Of a stretch of DNA of 64,000 nucleotides, positions 16,835 through 25,899 are shown one piece after another. The notes below the pieces were generated by a model. That model saw only the letters and a list, made by a program, of their open reading frames with translations, did no database searches and was not told where the DNA came from. The DNA lies in NCBI GenBank assembly GCA_963736575.1, contig CAVTPD010000001.1:2340055-2404054 (forward strand), read 5' to 3'. Made by a program: the position numbers and the translations under genes. Numbering within the stretch: the stretch's first letter is position 1; each line of letters opens with the position of its first letter. This DNA comes from CAVTPD01 sp963736575 (lineage in GTDB: Bacteria > Bacteroidota > Bacteroidia > Cytophagales > JAAEPT01).

Positions 16835-17941
16835 TTACACATGATGGCGAATGGATTTGGTGATTTTTCCATCAAGTATATTCATTAGTTCTTCATTTAA
16901 ATAGAGTTTTTCTTTCCCTACTTTGATGGATTTTAAAAATCCCTTTTCCTCTAGAGAGATTAAATAATTACCAACTGTTTTAGGTGTTCCAAGCCCAGCA
17001 TCAATTAAGTATTGTCTTTTGGTATAGGGTAGTTTAAAAAGAAGTTCGATTAAGTCCTTGGAATATGCTTTAGGTATTTGTTTTTTTACTTCACTGCCAA
17101 AACTATCCATCAATTTAATAATGGACTCCAGTCTATTTAATCCTGATTGAGCTGTTTGTTCAATCATATCAAGCATAAAAAGTATAAACCCTGACCAATC
17201 TCCCTTTTCTGTTACATTCCTCAGCGTTTTGTAATATGCCGTTTTATGCTGTATAATATATTCACTTAAGAATATCGCTGGTACATCAAGTAGTTGTTCT
17301 TGTTTTAAATACAATAAAAGTAAAATTCGCCCGGTACGTCCATTACCATCCATAAATGGGTGAATAGCTTCAAACTGATAATGTATTAGAGCCATTTTTA
17401 TTAATGGATCATACGTAGTATCCTCGTTAATGAATTTTTCAAGATTAGACATTTTTGATCTAATTATTTCTTCACCCACTGGAGGTGTATAAATAATTTC
17501 TCCCTTTACGTTTGAAAGCGTTGTCCCTGATGTCGTCCTGATTCCTGCCGTATTTTGTTTAATGCATTGTACTATTTCTATACAAAGGTTTGTTGTAATA
17601 AAAGGCCTTCGGTCAAGTGTGTTCATTGCCAACCAAATGGCTTCTTTATAACTAACTACTTCTTTAGTGGCAGGTTTATCATATTTTTTTTCGGCAACTA
17701 TTGATTTATAAAGATCATCATTCGTTGTTATAATATTTTCTATTTCAGAACTAGCTTTCGCTTCTTGTAAATGTAGTGTATCAAGGAATAATCTAGGATT
17801 TGGCAGATTCCTTATAGCGCCATTCAATTGTGCTAAAGATCTACTTGCAGTGATGTTTTTTTTTAATACTTCTTTTGTTTCTATTTCCGCTAAGGGCGGT
17901 AAAAGAGGTAAGTCGTTATATGGGTTTGAGCGATTAAACAT
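16835..17941 (-). CDS. Fic-domain AMP-transferase, class II (self-inhibited)
   Basis: 368 residues. The N-terminal Fic_N region carries the inhibitory motif SSEIEN (S64-x3-E68-N69), which in class II Fic proteins blocks ATP until relieved. The catalytic motif HPFMDGNGRTGR is complete at 194-205. The C-terminal ~70 residues form a winged-helix-like domain (KRQYLIDAGLGTPKTVGNYLISLEEKGFL), common in stand-alone Fic proteins and suggesting autoregulation or DNA binding. Such enzymes AMPylate protein side chains. Two operator-like palindromes lie directly upstream, and the gene is bracketed by a 59-bp repeat. Confidence 0.93.
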   Translation of the reverse strand: MFNRSNPYNDLPLLPPLAEIETKEVLKKNITASRSLAQLNGAIRNLPNPRLFLDTLHLQEAKASSEIENIITTNDDLYKSIVAEKKYDKPATKEVVSYKEAIWLAMNTLDRRPFITTNLCIEIVQCIKQNTAGIRTTSGTTLSNVKGEIIYTPPVGEEIIRSKMSNLEKFINEDTTYDPLIKMALIHYQFEAIHPFMDGNGRTGRILLLLYLKQEQLLDVPAIFLSEYIIQHKTAYYKTLRNVTEKGDWSGFILFMLDMIEQTAQSGLNRLESIIKLMDSFGSEVKKQIPKAYSKDLIELLFKLPYTKRQYLIDAGLGTPKTVGNYLISLEEKGFLKSIKVGKEKLYLNEELMNILDGKITKSIRHHV

Positions 17942-17953
17942 TATGGAGGTAAG

Positions 17954-17984
17954 TTTTACTCTTATCTTGATTACAAGTGTAAAA
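17954..17984. promoter_or_regulatory. Operator-like palindrome 1 upstream of fic
   Basis: TTTTACTCTT (17954-17963) and AAGTGTAAAA (17975-17984) are inverted with one mismatch around an 11-base gap, just before the fic start at 17941. The second copy is exactly 40 bases away. Confidence 0.5.
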
Positions 17985-17993
17985 TAATAAAAA

Positions 17994-18024
17994 AATTACT
18001 CTTGTTTGTTTATTAGGTGTAAAT
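17994..18024. promoter_or_regulatory. Operator-like palindrome 2 upstream of fic
   Basis: AATTACTCTT (17994-18003) and AGGTGTAAAT (18015-18024), 7 of 10 inverted positions, with the same 11-base gap as palindrome 1. The shared half-site is TTAC(A/T)CTT. Confidence 0.45.
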
Positions 18025-18123
18025 ATTACGCTCGTTATAGATATGAATTATATCATCTGGATAGCCTAATTATTTAGAGATAAGCCACTCTAAACAAAAC
18101 ACTTTAAACAACAGTTATCAACA

Positions 18124-18182
18124 CAAGTAATTGACAAGGTCTATTTTACGTTGACAACGGTCGTTAGACCTTGTCAAGCGTT
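18124..18182. repeat. 59-bp repeat, copy 2 (hairpin)
   Basis: Exact copy of 16676-16734, with the same nested hairpin. It lies between fic and the OmpA-family gene. The rest of 18025-18219 shows no gene. Confidence 0.85.
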
Positions 18183-18219
18183 GTGAGCGACCTTCACTAT
18201 AAGTGAAGTTAATAAAAAC

Positions 18220-20133
18220 CTACTTCACCACCCTAATCTCAATTCGTCTATTGTCGGCTCTGCCCTCTGCGGTAGCATTGTCGGCAACGGGTTTAGTTTC
18301 TCCGTAACCTTGGTACGACAAGCGGGATTTATCTATACCGGTCATTAGCAAATAATCATAAACCGATTGAGCCCTATTTTTAGAAAGCGTAACATTAGAG
18401 GTTTTGTCGCCTACATTGTCGGTGTGGCCTTCAATTTTAAACTTCAGTTCTGGGCGTTGTTTCATTAACTTAGAAATCATACCTAATTCCGCTTCCGACT
18501 GTTCTAATAATTTATAGCTCCCCGATTCAAAAAAGACATTATTCAGGGTTAAGGTTTTCCCTTCAGAAATTGGCAATAATTCTATGTTTAATTCCTGTGG
18601 ATCAAACTTGTTGTTCATAAAATCAAAGTTCTTACTGAAAAACAAATAGCCTTCCTTTTCAACAAATAAACCATAATTTATACCTTCAGAAAGCACAATT
18701 AAATAGTTGCCATTTACGGGGTCTGAAGTCACATTTTGCACGATCGTTTCTGCCGAAAGATCTATCAACTCTACCGCTGTTGAAATTGGTTTTTTAGTAA
18801 GCGCATCCGTTACAATTCCCTTTGCATATATAGATGGTGTAGCCACTTGTAAGGCCAAAGGCAAGTCTACTTCATACAAACGAGAATACGAATCTCTACC
18901 CATAGAAACGTATTTTTCAAAGTACCCTTTTTCATTATCCGGAGTAATAAATAAAGATCCTTCGTTGTGGTTGGTATTCATTGGGTAACCCAAATTAAAT
19001 GGGCTGGTCCAAGTTCCGTTTAAATCCCTAGTATAAAAGACGTCATAACCGCCTAAACCCGGGTGACCATCTGATGCAAAAAACAACGTTTCGCCATCGG
19101 CGTGTATAAAAGGTGTTACTTCCGAAAACTCGGTATTAATGGGTTCGCCCAAATTTTTCGGTTTTGTCCACTCCCCGTTTTTGCCTTTTTCGGTATACCA
19201 TAAATCTTTTTCTCCTTTACCGCCCCCTCTATCGGATGAAAAATAAATCTTATGCCCATCGGCAGTAATTGCCGGGCCCGATTCCCAAGCGGGTGAATTC
19301 ACCGTTTCGCCCATGTTTACGGCCTTAGACCATTCATTTCCTACTTTTTCTGAAATGTATAAATCACACCTGCCTAGACCATCTGCTCTGTCACAAGAAG
19401 TAAAAACAATCGTTTTACCGTCGCCTGTTATAGAGGCAAAACCTTCATTGGTAGGCGTATTAATGTTGTCAGAAATATTTCTAGGCATCCCCCATTCTCC
19501 ATTTTCTTTAGAAACAATAGCAATTTGTTCGTCAAACTGAACGCCCATTCCCGCACGAATTGAAAAAATCATCTGCTCTCCATCTGCCGTTAATTGTGGG
19601 TTAGACTGAAACTTAAATTTATTAATGGTAGCGGGTAACTCTTTCGGCTGAAAATCATACGGATTTTTTAATGCCTCTATTGAAAATTTGGAGCTTAACA
19701 AGTAATAATGATTACGTTTATACCTTCCTGGTGCTGTTTTTTCAACGGCCTGAAAACAATCTAAGGCATTGCTGTAATCGGCATCTTCAAAATAAATAGT
19801 GCCTAAATCGAAGATTACGCCACTAAACCGAACATTATCCTTACCCTGTTCATAAACAGATTTATAATGCTCTAGGGCTTTATCTTGCTGGCCCAACAAA
19901 TGATAATTACCCGCTAATGTTGCGTGTGCTTCGGTAAAGTTATGGTCTATATCTACTGCTTTTTCTAGCATAGAAAGACCTTCATCAAAGTTTCGGTTGA
20001 CTTTAAATTCTTGCTGTGCATTTTCGAAAAGTTTAATGGCTTTTTTGTTATTGGTAGAGTAATTCTGCGCAATAAGCTGAAGCGATAAAAGACAGGCTAA
20101 TAACGTTATGAGAGCGTTTAGGATAGTTTTCAT
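18220..20133 (-). CDS. OmpA-family protein with TPR and PD40 repeats
   Basis: 637 residues. In order: signal peptide (to about residue 22), TPR repeats (about 30-150), and PD40/WD40-like propeller repeats with ITGDGKTIVFTS and ITADGHKIYFSSDRGGG (about 180-420). A carboxypeptidase-regulatory-like domain (about 435-510) and a C-terminal OmpA domain follow, with GHTDNVGDKTSN and NRRIEIRVVK for peptidoglycan binding. This set is typical of periplasmic proteins in Bacteroidota, including those near type IX secretion and gliding genes. It likely sits under the outer membrane. It is the last gene of a minus-strand group starting at lepA. Confidence 0.9.
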   Translation of the reverse strand: MKTILNALITLLACLLSLQLIAQNYSTNNKKAIKLFENAQQEFKVNRNFDEGLSMLEKAVDIDHNFTEAHATLAGNYHLLGQQDKALEHYKSVYEQGKDNVRFSGVIFDLGTIYFEDADYSNALDCFQAVEKTAPGRYKRNHYYLLSSKFSIEALKNPYDFQPKELPATINKFKFQSNPQLTADGEQMIFSIRAGMGVQFDEQIAIVSKENGEWGMPRNISDNINTPTNEGFASITGDGKTIVFTSCDRADGLGRCDLYISEKVGNEWSKAVNMGETVNSPAWESGPAITADGHKIYFSSDRGGGKGEKDLWYTEKGKNGEWTKPKNLGEPINTEFSEVTPFIHADGETLFFASDGHPGLGGYDVFYTRDLNGTWTSPFNLGYPMNTNHNEGSLFITPDNEKGYFEKYVSMGRDSYSRLYEVDLPLALQVATPSIYAKGIVTDALTKKPISTAVELIDLSAETIVQNVTSDPVNGNYLIVLSEGINYGLFVEKEGYLFFSKNFDFMNNKFDPQELNIELLPISEGKTLTLNNVFFESGSYKLLEQSEAELGMISKLMKQRPELKFKIEGHTDNVGDKTSNVTLSKNRAQSVYDYLLMTGIDKSRLSYQGYGETKPVADNATAEGRADNRRIEIRVVK

Positions 20134-20175
20134 TTTTGAAATATGATGTTTTTAAACGCTTTTTACAAATACCCC

Positions 20176-20781
20176 TTATGGAATATCTAAGTATTTATGC
20201 GTTTGTACAGAAATGTTCCATTTGGGATTTTGTTTCACGTATTCAATGATTAAAGGCATCATTTCGTTCCGTTTATCCCATTCGGTTTGTAAAAAAAGGC
20301 GGCAATGGCTGTTTAATTTTTCAGCATGGCCTTCTGCCCATTTAAAGTCCGATTTATTAAAAATAATAATTTTGAGTTCGTGTGCTTCTTCGTAAAATTC
20401 GGGTAATGGTTCTTTAAATTTTTTAGGCGAAAAACATACCCAATCCCATTTTCCACTGAAAGGATGTGCCCCCGAAGTTTCTATATTTAAGGCAATACCT
20501 GCATTTGACAAAGCTGTGGTAAGTTCGTCTAGATTATACATTAAAGGCTCACCGCCCGTAATTACCGCTAGTTTTGCTCCGCTTTCTTTAACAAGAGAAA
20601 CGATATCGGTGATTTTCATTTCAGGATGAAGCGAAGCATCCCAAGATTCTTTTACATCACACCAATGGCAACCTACATCACAACCGCCCAAACGCACAAA
20701 ATACGCTGGGTGCCCGGCATAAGCTCCTTCACCTTGAATGGTGTAAAAATGTTCCATAACAGGTAAAGAAGCTTCTAACAT
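20176..20781 (-). CDS. queE: 7-carboxy-7-deazaguanine synthase
   Basis: 201 residues, a short radical-SAM enzyme. The cluster-binding cysteines are in CDVGCHWC at residues 34-41 (Cx3Cx2C), with TIQGEGAYAGHPAYFVRLGG before and TGGEP near residue 76 for SAM. It converts 6-carboxy-tetrahydropterin to 7-carboxy-7-deazaguanine on the route to queuosine. Its stop is 42 bases from the OmpA gene start, and its ATG directly follows the folD stop. None of the other queuosine genes is in the window. Confidence 0.93.
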   Translation of the reverse strand: MLEASLPVMEHFYTIQGEGAYAGHPAYFVRLGGCDVGCHWCDVKESWDASLHPEMKITDIVSLVKESGAKLAVITGGEPLMYNLDELTTALSNAGIALNIETSGAHPFSGKWDWVCFSPKKFKEPLPEFYEEAHELKIIIFNKSDFKWAEGHAEKLNSHCRLFLQTEWDKRNEMMPLIIEYVKQNPKWNISVQTHKYLDIP

Positions 20782-21657
20782 TTAGGCTCTGTTTTTTGCA
20801 GATTGTAACGTATTTTTTAATAAGGAAACAATGGTCATGGGACCAACGCCACCCGGTACAGGAGAAATGGCTTCACAAAGAGGCGAAACCTCATCAAACT
20901 TAACGTCACCAATTAAACGGAAACCGCTTTTCTTTGTTTGATCTTCTAATCTATGGATACCAACATCTACTACTACAGCACCTTCTTTAACCATTTCACG
21001 GGTTACAAATTCAGGTTTACCTACAGCAGCAATTAAGATATCGGCTTGTTTTGTGATCTGTTCTATATTTTTGGTACGGCTGTGTACCATGGTTACGGTT
21101 GCATTACCCGGGTTGGTATTTCTTCCCATTAAAATACTCATAGGTGAACCCACAATATGGCTTCTGCCCATCACTACGCAATGTTTCCCTTCGGTTTCAA
21201 TACCGTTTCTTTCTAATAACTGAAGAATACCATAAGGAGTTGCGGGCAAGAATGTAGGTAAATTTAAAACCATTTTACCCAAGTTTGTAGGGTGAAAACC
21301 GTCTACATCTTTTAACGGAGAAATAGCTTCGGTTACTTTTTGCTCGTCTATATGTTTTGGTAAAGGTAACTGAACAATAAACCCGTCTAAACTGGCGTCG
21401 TTGTTCAATTCTTCAATTTTAGCTAAAAGGTCTGCTTCACTAATAGTATCGTCTAGTTTTACCAAAGTAGATTTAAAACCTACTTGCTCACACGCTTTTA
21501 CTTTAGCATTAACATAGGTTACAGAAGCTCCGTTTTCACCTACTAAAACGGCTGCCAAGTGTGGCGTAATGCCTTTTTCACTTTTTAGTTTGTCAACTTC
21601 AATCTTAATTTCTTCTTTAATGGCTGAAGAAGTAGCCTTTCCATCTAAAATTTTCAT
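20782..21657 (-). CDS. folD: Methylenetetrahydrofolate dehydrogenase/cyclohydrolase
   Basis: 291 residues, the standard length. It has the cyclohydrolase motif YVNAKVKACEQVGF with the catalytic Lys, DGFIVQLPLPKHI, the nucleotide-binding GRSHIVGSP, and the C-terminal PVPGGVGPMTIVSLL. The protein interconverts methylene-, methenyl- and formyl-tetrahydrofolate in the cytoplasm. It sits 20 bases after lepA and abuts queE, so the three are probably cotranscribed. Confidence 0.97.
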   Translation of the reverse strand: MKILDGKATSSAIKEEIKIEVDKLKSEKGITPHLAAVLVGENGASVTYVNAKVKACEQVGFKSTLVKLDDTISEADLLAKIEELNNDASLDGFIVQLPLPKHIDEQKVTEAISPLKDVDGFHPTNLGKMVLNLPTFLPATPYGILQLLERNGIETEGKHCVVMGRSHIVGSPMSILMGRNTNPGNATVTMVHSRTKNIEQITKQADILIAAVGKPEFVTREMVKEGAVVVDVGIHRLEDQTKKSGFRLIGDVKFDEVSPLCEAISPVPGGVGPMTIVSLLKNTLQSAKNRA

Positions 21658-21677
21658 GAGTATACCTTTTTAACAGT

Positions 21678-23466
21678 CTAGTCTAATTTAAGAACGGCCA
21701 TAAATGCCGACTGTGGAATTTCTACATTACCAACCTGACGCATTCTTTTCTTACCTTCTTTCTGCTTCTCTAACAACTTACGTTTTCTGGAAATATCACC
21801 ACCATAACACTTGGCGGTAACGTTTTTACGCAAGGCTTTTACCGTTTCACGGGCAATAATTTTTTGACCAATGGCAGCTTGTATGGCAATCTCAAATTGC
21901 TGACGTGGTAATAATTCTTTCAGTTTTTCACACAGACGTTTACCCCATTCATAGGCTTTATCTCTGTGTACAATGGCAGAAAGCGCATCTACTTTTTCGC
22001 CGTTTAGCATAATATCTAATTTAGCTAAGGTAGACGTTTTGTAGCCTATAAAATCATAATCTAAAGAAGCGTATCCTCTAGAAATGGTTTTCAGCTTATC
22101 AAAGAAATCGAATACAATTTCGGCTAAAGGAATTTCAAACTGAAGTTCTACACGGTCTGAAGTTAAATAGACTTGGTTTTTAATAAGTCCCCTTTTTTCC
22201 ATACACAAGGTCATTACCGCACCAACATAATCGCCTTTGGTAATAATTTGCGCTTTAATATAAGGCTCTTCTACCCGTTCAATAAAATTCGGTTCCGGCA
22301 TTTCGGAAGGTGCATTTACCGTAATGGTTTCACCTTTACTGGTAATTGCATGGAAAGAAACCGAAGGAACGGTGGTAATTACCGTCATGTTAAACTCACG
22401 TTCTAAACGTTCTTGAACAATTTCTAAGTGCAGCATCCCTAAGAATCCACAACGGAAACCAAAGCCTAAAGCGGCAGAAGTTTCGGGTTCCCAAACCAGA
22501 GAAGCATCGTTTAACTGAAGCTTTTCCATGGCTGTTCTTAGTTCTTCAAATTCGGTGGTATCTACAGGATAAATACCTGCAAAAACCATTGGTTTCACAT
22601 TTTGGAAACCTGCAATGGCTTTATCACATTGGCGTTTTTCGTGCGTAATGGTATCTCCTACTTTTACTTCGGAAGCCGTTTTAATTCCCGAAATAAGGTA
22701 ACCAACGTCACCACAACCAATCATGTCTTTGGATTGCTGTTTTAATTTCAGTGCCCCAATTTCATCGGCATCGTAGGTTTTCTTGGTGTTAACAAACTTT
22801 ACTTTGTCTCCTTTTTTAATAGAGCCGTTCATTACACGGAAAATAACTTCAATACCTCTGTACGAATTAAATGTAGAGTCGAAGATTAGACGCTTGTAAT
22901 GGCCCCTCTGGATCACCAACCGGTGCTGGAACTCTATTAACAATGGCTTCTAATATTTCATCAATACCAATACCTTCTTTGGCGCTGGCATGAATTACAG
23001 AATCTCTTGAACAACCAATTAATTCCACAATTTGGTCGGTCACTTCTTCGGGCAAAGCACCCGGTAAGTCAATTTTATTTAAGACCGGAATAATTTCCAA
23101 GTCGTTTTCAATGGCTAAATATAGATTAGAAATGGTCTGTGCTTCTATCCCTTGTGCCGCATCTACGATCAACAAAGCACCTTCACAAGCAGCAATGGAA
23201 CGAGAAACTTCGTAAGAAAAATCAACATGACCTGGAGTATCAATTAAATTCAGAATGTATTTTTCGCCATTCAATTCATAATTCATTTGAATAGCATGGC
23301 TCTTAATAGTGATACCACGTTCACGTTCCAAATCCATGTCGTCAAGCACTTGGGCTTGCATGTCTCTTCCGGTGATGGTTCCAGTGTTTTGTAAAAGTCT
23401 ATCGGCAAGCGTACTCTTACCGTGATCTATATGAGCAATGATGCAGAAATTACGAATGTTCTTCAT
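21678..23466 (-). pseudogene. lepA: Elongation factor 4, frameshifted
   Basis: The 5' part (23466 down) has the GTPase motifs AHIDHGKSTL, DTPGHVDF and NKIDLPGA. It runs in frame to ...DPEGPLQA, then goes out of frame. The 3' part begins at LIFDSTFNSYRGIEV and continues through the EF-G-like domains to the basic C-terminal domain (KCYGGDISRKRKLLEKQKEGKKRMR). One extra T (an A at about 22890 on the plus strand) explains the break. Removing it gives a full-length LepA of about 595 residues. LepA is a ribosome-bound GTPase. The damage is either real or an assembly error. Confidence 0.93.
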
Positions 23467-23483
23467 AGTAAATTTATAACCTA

Positions 23484-23491
23484 CAAAAATA
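23484..23491 (-). promoter_or_regulatory. Possible -7 box for lepA (TATTTTTG)
   Basis: An exact TAnnTTTG box on the minus strand lies about 18 bases before the lepA ATG. No good TTG is seen at the -33 position, so confidence is moderate. Confidence 0.35.
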
Positions 23492-23583
23492 CTAGAATTC
23501 TCGTCGTTTTAAAGGATTATGGATAGTAATAAAAAGTTTTAGGGACTAGTTGTTTCAACTTTCTATTATTACTTTTATATGAA

Positions 23584-25899
23584 GTGATTTTAGCAAATTT
23601 GAAAAGCCGAATTAAAGACATCTATACGGAAATAATTTCCTTTTTCCCGGTTCAATTGCTTATTAATAATTTCAAAAAGAACCAAATCTTACTCTTTTTC
23701 TGGTTCATTCTATTTCTAACCATTAGCGGTGACTTCGGTAGTTCCCTAGGAATTCCACTTCTTTTCTTAGACCCAGAATACCAAAACGATGTATCTCCCG
23801 AAAGCATGGCCATAGTGGGTGTGTGTTTTGGTGTTTTCTGTGTATCCTTCTTTATAACTTGCTACATACTTGATAGTCATAGGTTTAAATTCTTAGGTAC
23901 TATACGGTTCCCTTTTGTAAACTTCTGCTTAAACAACAGTATTCTTCCTTTAGCTTTTGTAATTACCTATTTAGGTGAGTTTATCCATTTTCAGTTTGAA
24001 AGTGGTTTTGAGAAATACGGACAGATTTTAATACAAGCATTTTGTTTTATACTAGCTTTTGTACTTACAATTACATTTTTCTTAATGTACTTCCGCTTAA
24101 CCAACAAAACGTACATTCTAGAATTTGTAGATGACTTGGATTACAACCTTCGGAAGAAAAGATTTAACCGTGTACAAGTAATGAAACGGATTAAGGGTGT
24201 TAAAAAAATTCCTTATAACGTTCGTTCTTATTTACATCTTGGCTTTAATTTCGAACGCGTAAACCAAAACATTCCGGTAGATAAAACCAGCCTTTTTAAA
24301 CTAATTGACCAACATCATTTTAATGCCGTTACTGTAGAATCGGTGATTTTCATAAGCATTATTATTACCGGGATTTTTCAAGACAACCCCATCTTCCAGA
24401 TACCGGCAGCGGCCAGTGGATTGTTGCTGTTTTCTTTCTTTATTATGTTTACCGGTGCATTTTCTTATTGGTTAAGAGGCTGGGCAATAACAGGTATTAT
24501 TTTACTTTTTGTGGTGATGAATTCATTAGTGGCCTATGAATTCATTAGCTCTACCAACCAAGCGTTTGGTATTAATTACGAAACCGTAAAAAGTGATTAT
24601 TCTTTAAACAGAATCCGTTCTTTATGCAACCAAGACACCATTAGAAAAGACATTTGGGAAACCGAACAAATATTAAATAAATGGCGGGCAAAATTCCCTG
24701 CCAACAAAAAACCAAAATTGGTGCTTCTTTGTGCTTCTGGTGGCGGACAACGTTCGGCAACTTGGGCATTAAATTCTTTACAATTTCTTGAATTAAGAAC
24801 CCATGGTCAATTAATGAAACATTCGGTTTTAATGACCGGCGCATCTGGTGGATTAATTGGCTTGTCTTATTTTAGAGAATTGTATTTAAGAAGTTTAACC
24901 GACAGCACCATTAATCTATATTCAGACGAATACATTAACAATATTTCTAAAGACATCCTTAACCCTATTATCTTTTCTATGGTAGTAAGTGATTTGTTTC
25001 TTAGATTCCAAAAAGTACGTTATGGAGATCAGGAATACAACAAAGACCGAGGTTATGCTTTTGAAAAACAATTAAATATTAACACGGGTTTTATTTTAGA
25101 CAAAACTCTAGATGACTATAAAGAGCCCGAACTAAACGCAAAAATCCCTATGCTTTTAGTTGCTCCCACCATTATTAATGATGGCAGAAAACTCTACATA
25201 ACCCCAATTCATTCTTCTTATATGAACACCTATTATTCTAACAACAATTCTTACCAAGAACGTGTTAGAGCAGTAGAATTCAAGCGCTTTTTTGAAAAAC
25301 AAAGTGCGGGAAAACTAAACTTCTTAAGTGCCTTACGGATGAGCGCTACCTTTCCTTATGTAACACCAAATGTTAACTTGCCTAGTTCACCCCAGATGGA
25401 AATAATGGATGCCGGTTTGTCTGACAATTATGGAATTAAAGATGCTACACACTTTTTATACACCTTTAAAGATTGGATTGAAACCAATACTTCTGGTGTT
25501 ATTTTAATAAGCATAAGAGATACCGAAAAATACCCCGGTGTTGAACAGAATTCCCCCCGTTCAATATGGAGTAAAGTATTTAACCCAATTGGTGGTGTAA
25601 TTAACAACTGGGACAATAACCAAGATTTTAGTAACGATAATTCTATAGAATTTGCTTACGAGTGGTTTAATGGCGACCTAGATGTTATAAATATTAGTTA
25701 TTGCCCCAAACCACACGATTGGAATTTACTAGAAGAAAAACACATTGACCCCAATAAGATTAGAGCCTTAGAAAAGAAAGAGCGTGCTTCCTTAAGTTGG
25801 CATTTAACTACAAGGGAAAAAGAAAGTATAAAAAGAACCATATTTGAACAGGAAAATCTATCGGAAATAAATAGACTGATTAAACTCCTTGAAAAATAG
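23584..25899 (+). CDS. Membrane patatin-like phospholipase
   Basis: 771 residues from a GTG start. The first ~340 residues contain about seven membrane helices. The rest is a patatin domain: an oxyanion block CASGGGQRSATW near residue 385, the nucleophile elbow TGASGGLIG near 418, and the catalytic Asp in DAGLSDNYG near 610. Patatins hydrolyse acyl esters of membrane lipids. Fusion to a multi-helix membrane region is unusual compared with soluble or barrel-linked patatins. It is divergent from lepA and overlaps the DUF5686-like gene by 11 bases, implying translational coupling. Confidence 0.85.
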   Translation: MILANLKSRIKDIYTEIISFFPVQLLINNFKKNQILLFFWFILFLTISGDFGSSLGIPLLFLDPEYQNDVSPESMAIVGVCFGVFCVSFFITCYILDSHRFKFLGTIRFPFVNFCLNNSILPLAFVITYLGEFIHFQFESGFEKYGQILIQAFCFILAFVLTITFFLMYFRLTNKTYILEFVDDLDYNLRKKRFNRVQVMKRIKGVKKIPYNVRSYLHLGFNFERVNQNIPVDKTSLFKLIDQHHFNAVTVESVIFISIIITGIFQDNPIFQIPAAASGLLLFSFFIMFTGAFSYWLRGWAITGIILLFVVMNSLVAYEFISSTNQAFGINYETVKSDYSLNRIRSLCNQDTIRKDIWETEQILNKWRAKFPANKKPKLVLLCASGGGQRSATWALNSLQFLELRTHGQLMKHSVLMTGASGGLIGLSYFRELYLRSLTDSTINLYSDEYINNISKDILNPIIFSMVVSDLFLRFQKVRYGDQEYNKDRGYAFEKQLNINTGFILDKTLDDYKEPELNAKIPMLLVAPTIINDGRKLYITPIHSSYMNTYYSNNNSYQERVRAVEFKRFFEKQSAGKLNFLSALRMSATFPYVTPNVNLPSSPQMEIMDAGLSDNYGIKDATHFLYTFKDWIETNTSGVILISIRDTEKYPGVEQNSPRSIWSKVFNPIGGVINNWDNNQDFSNDNSIEFAYEWFNGDLDVINISYCPKPHDWNLLEEKHIDPNKIRALEKKERASLSWHLTTREKESIKRTIFEQENLSEINRLIKLLEK

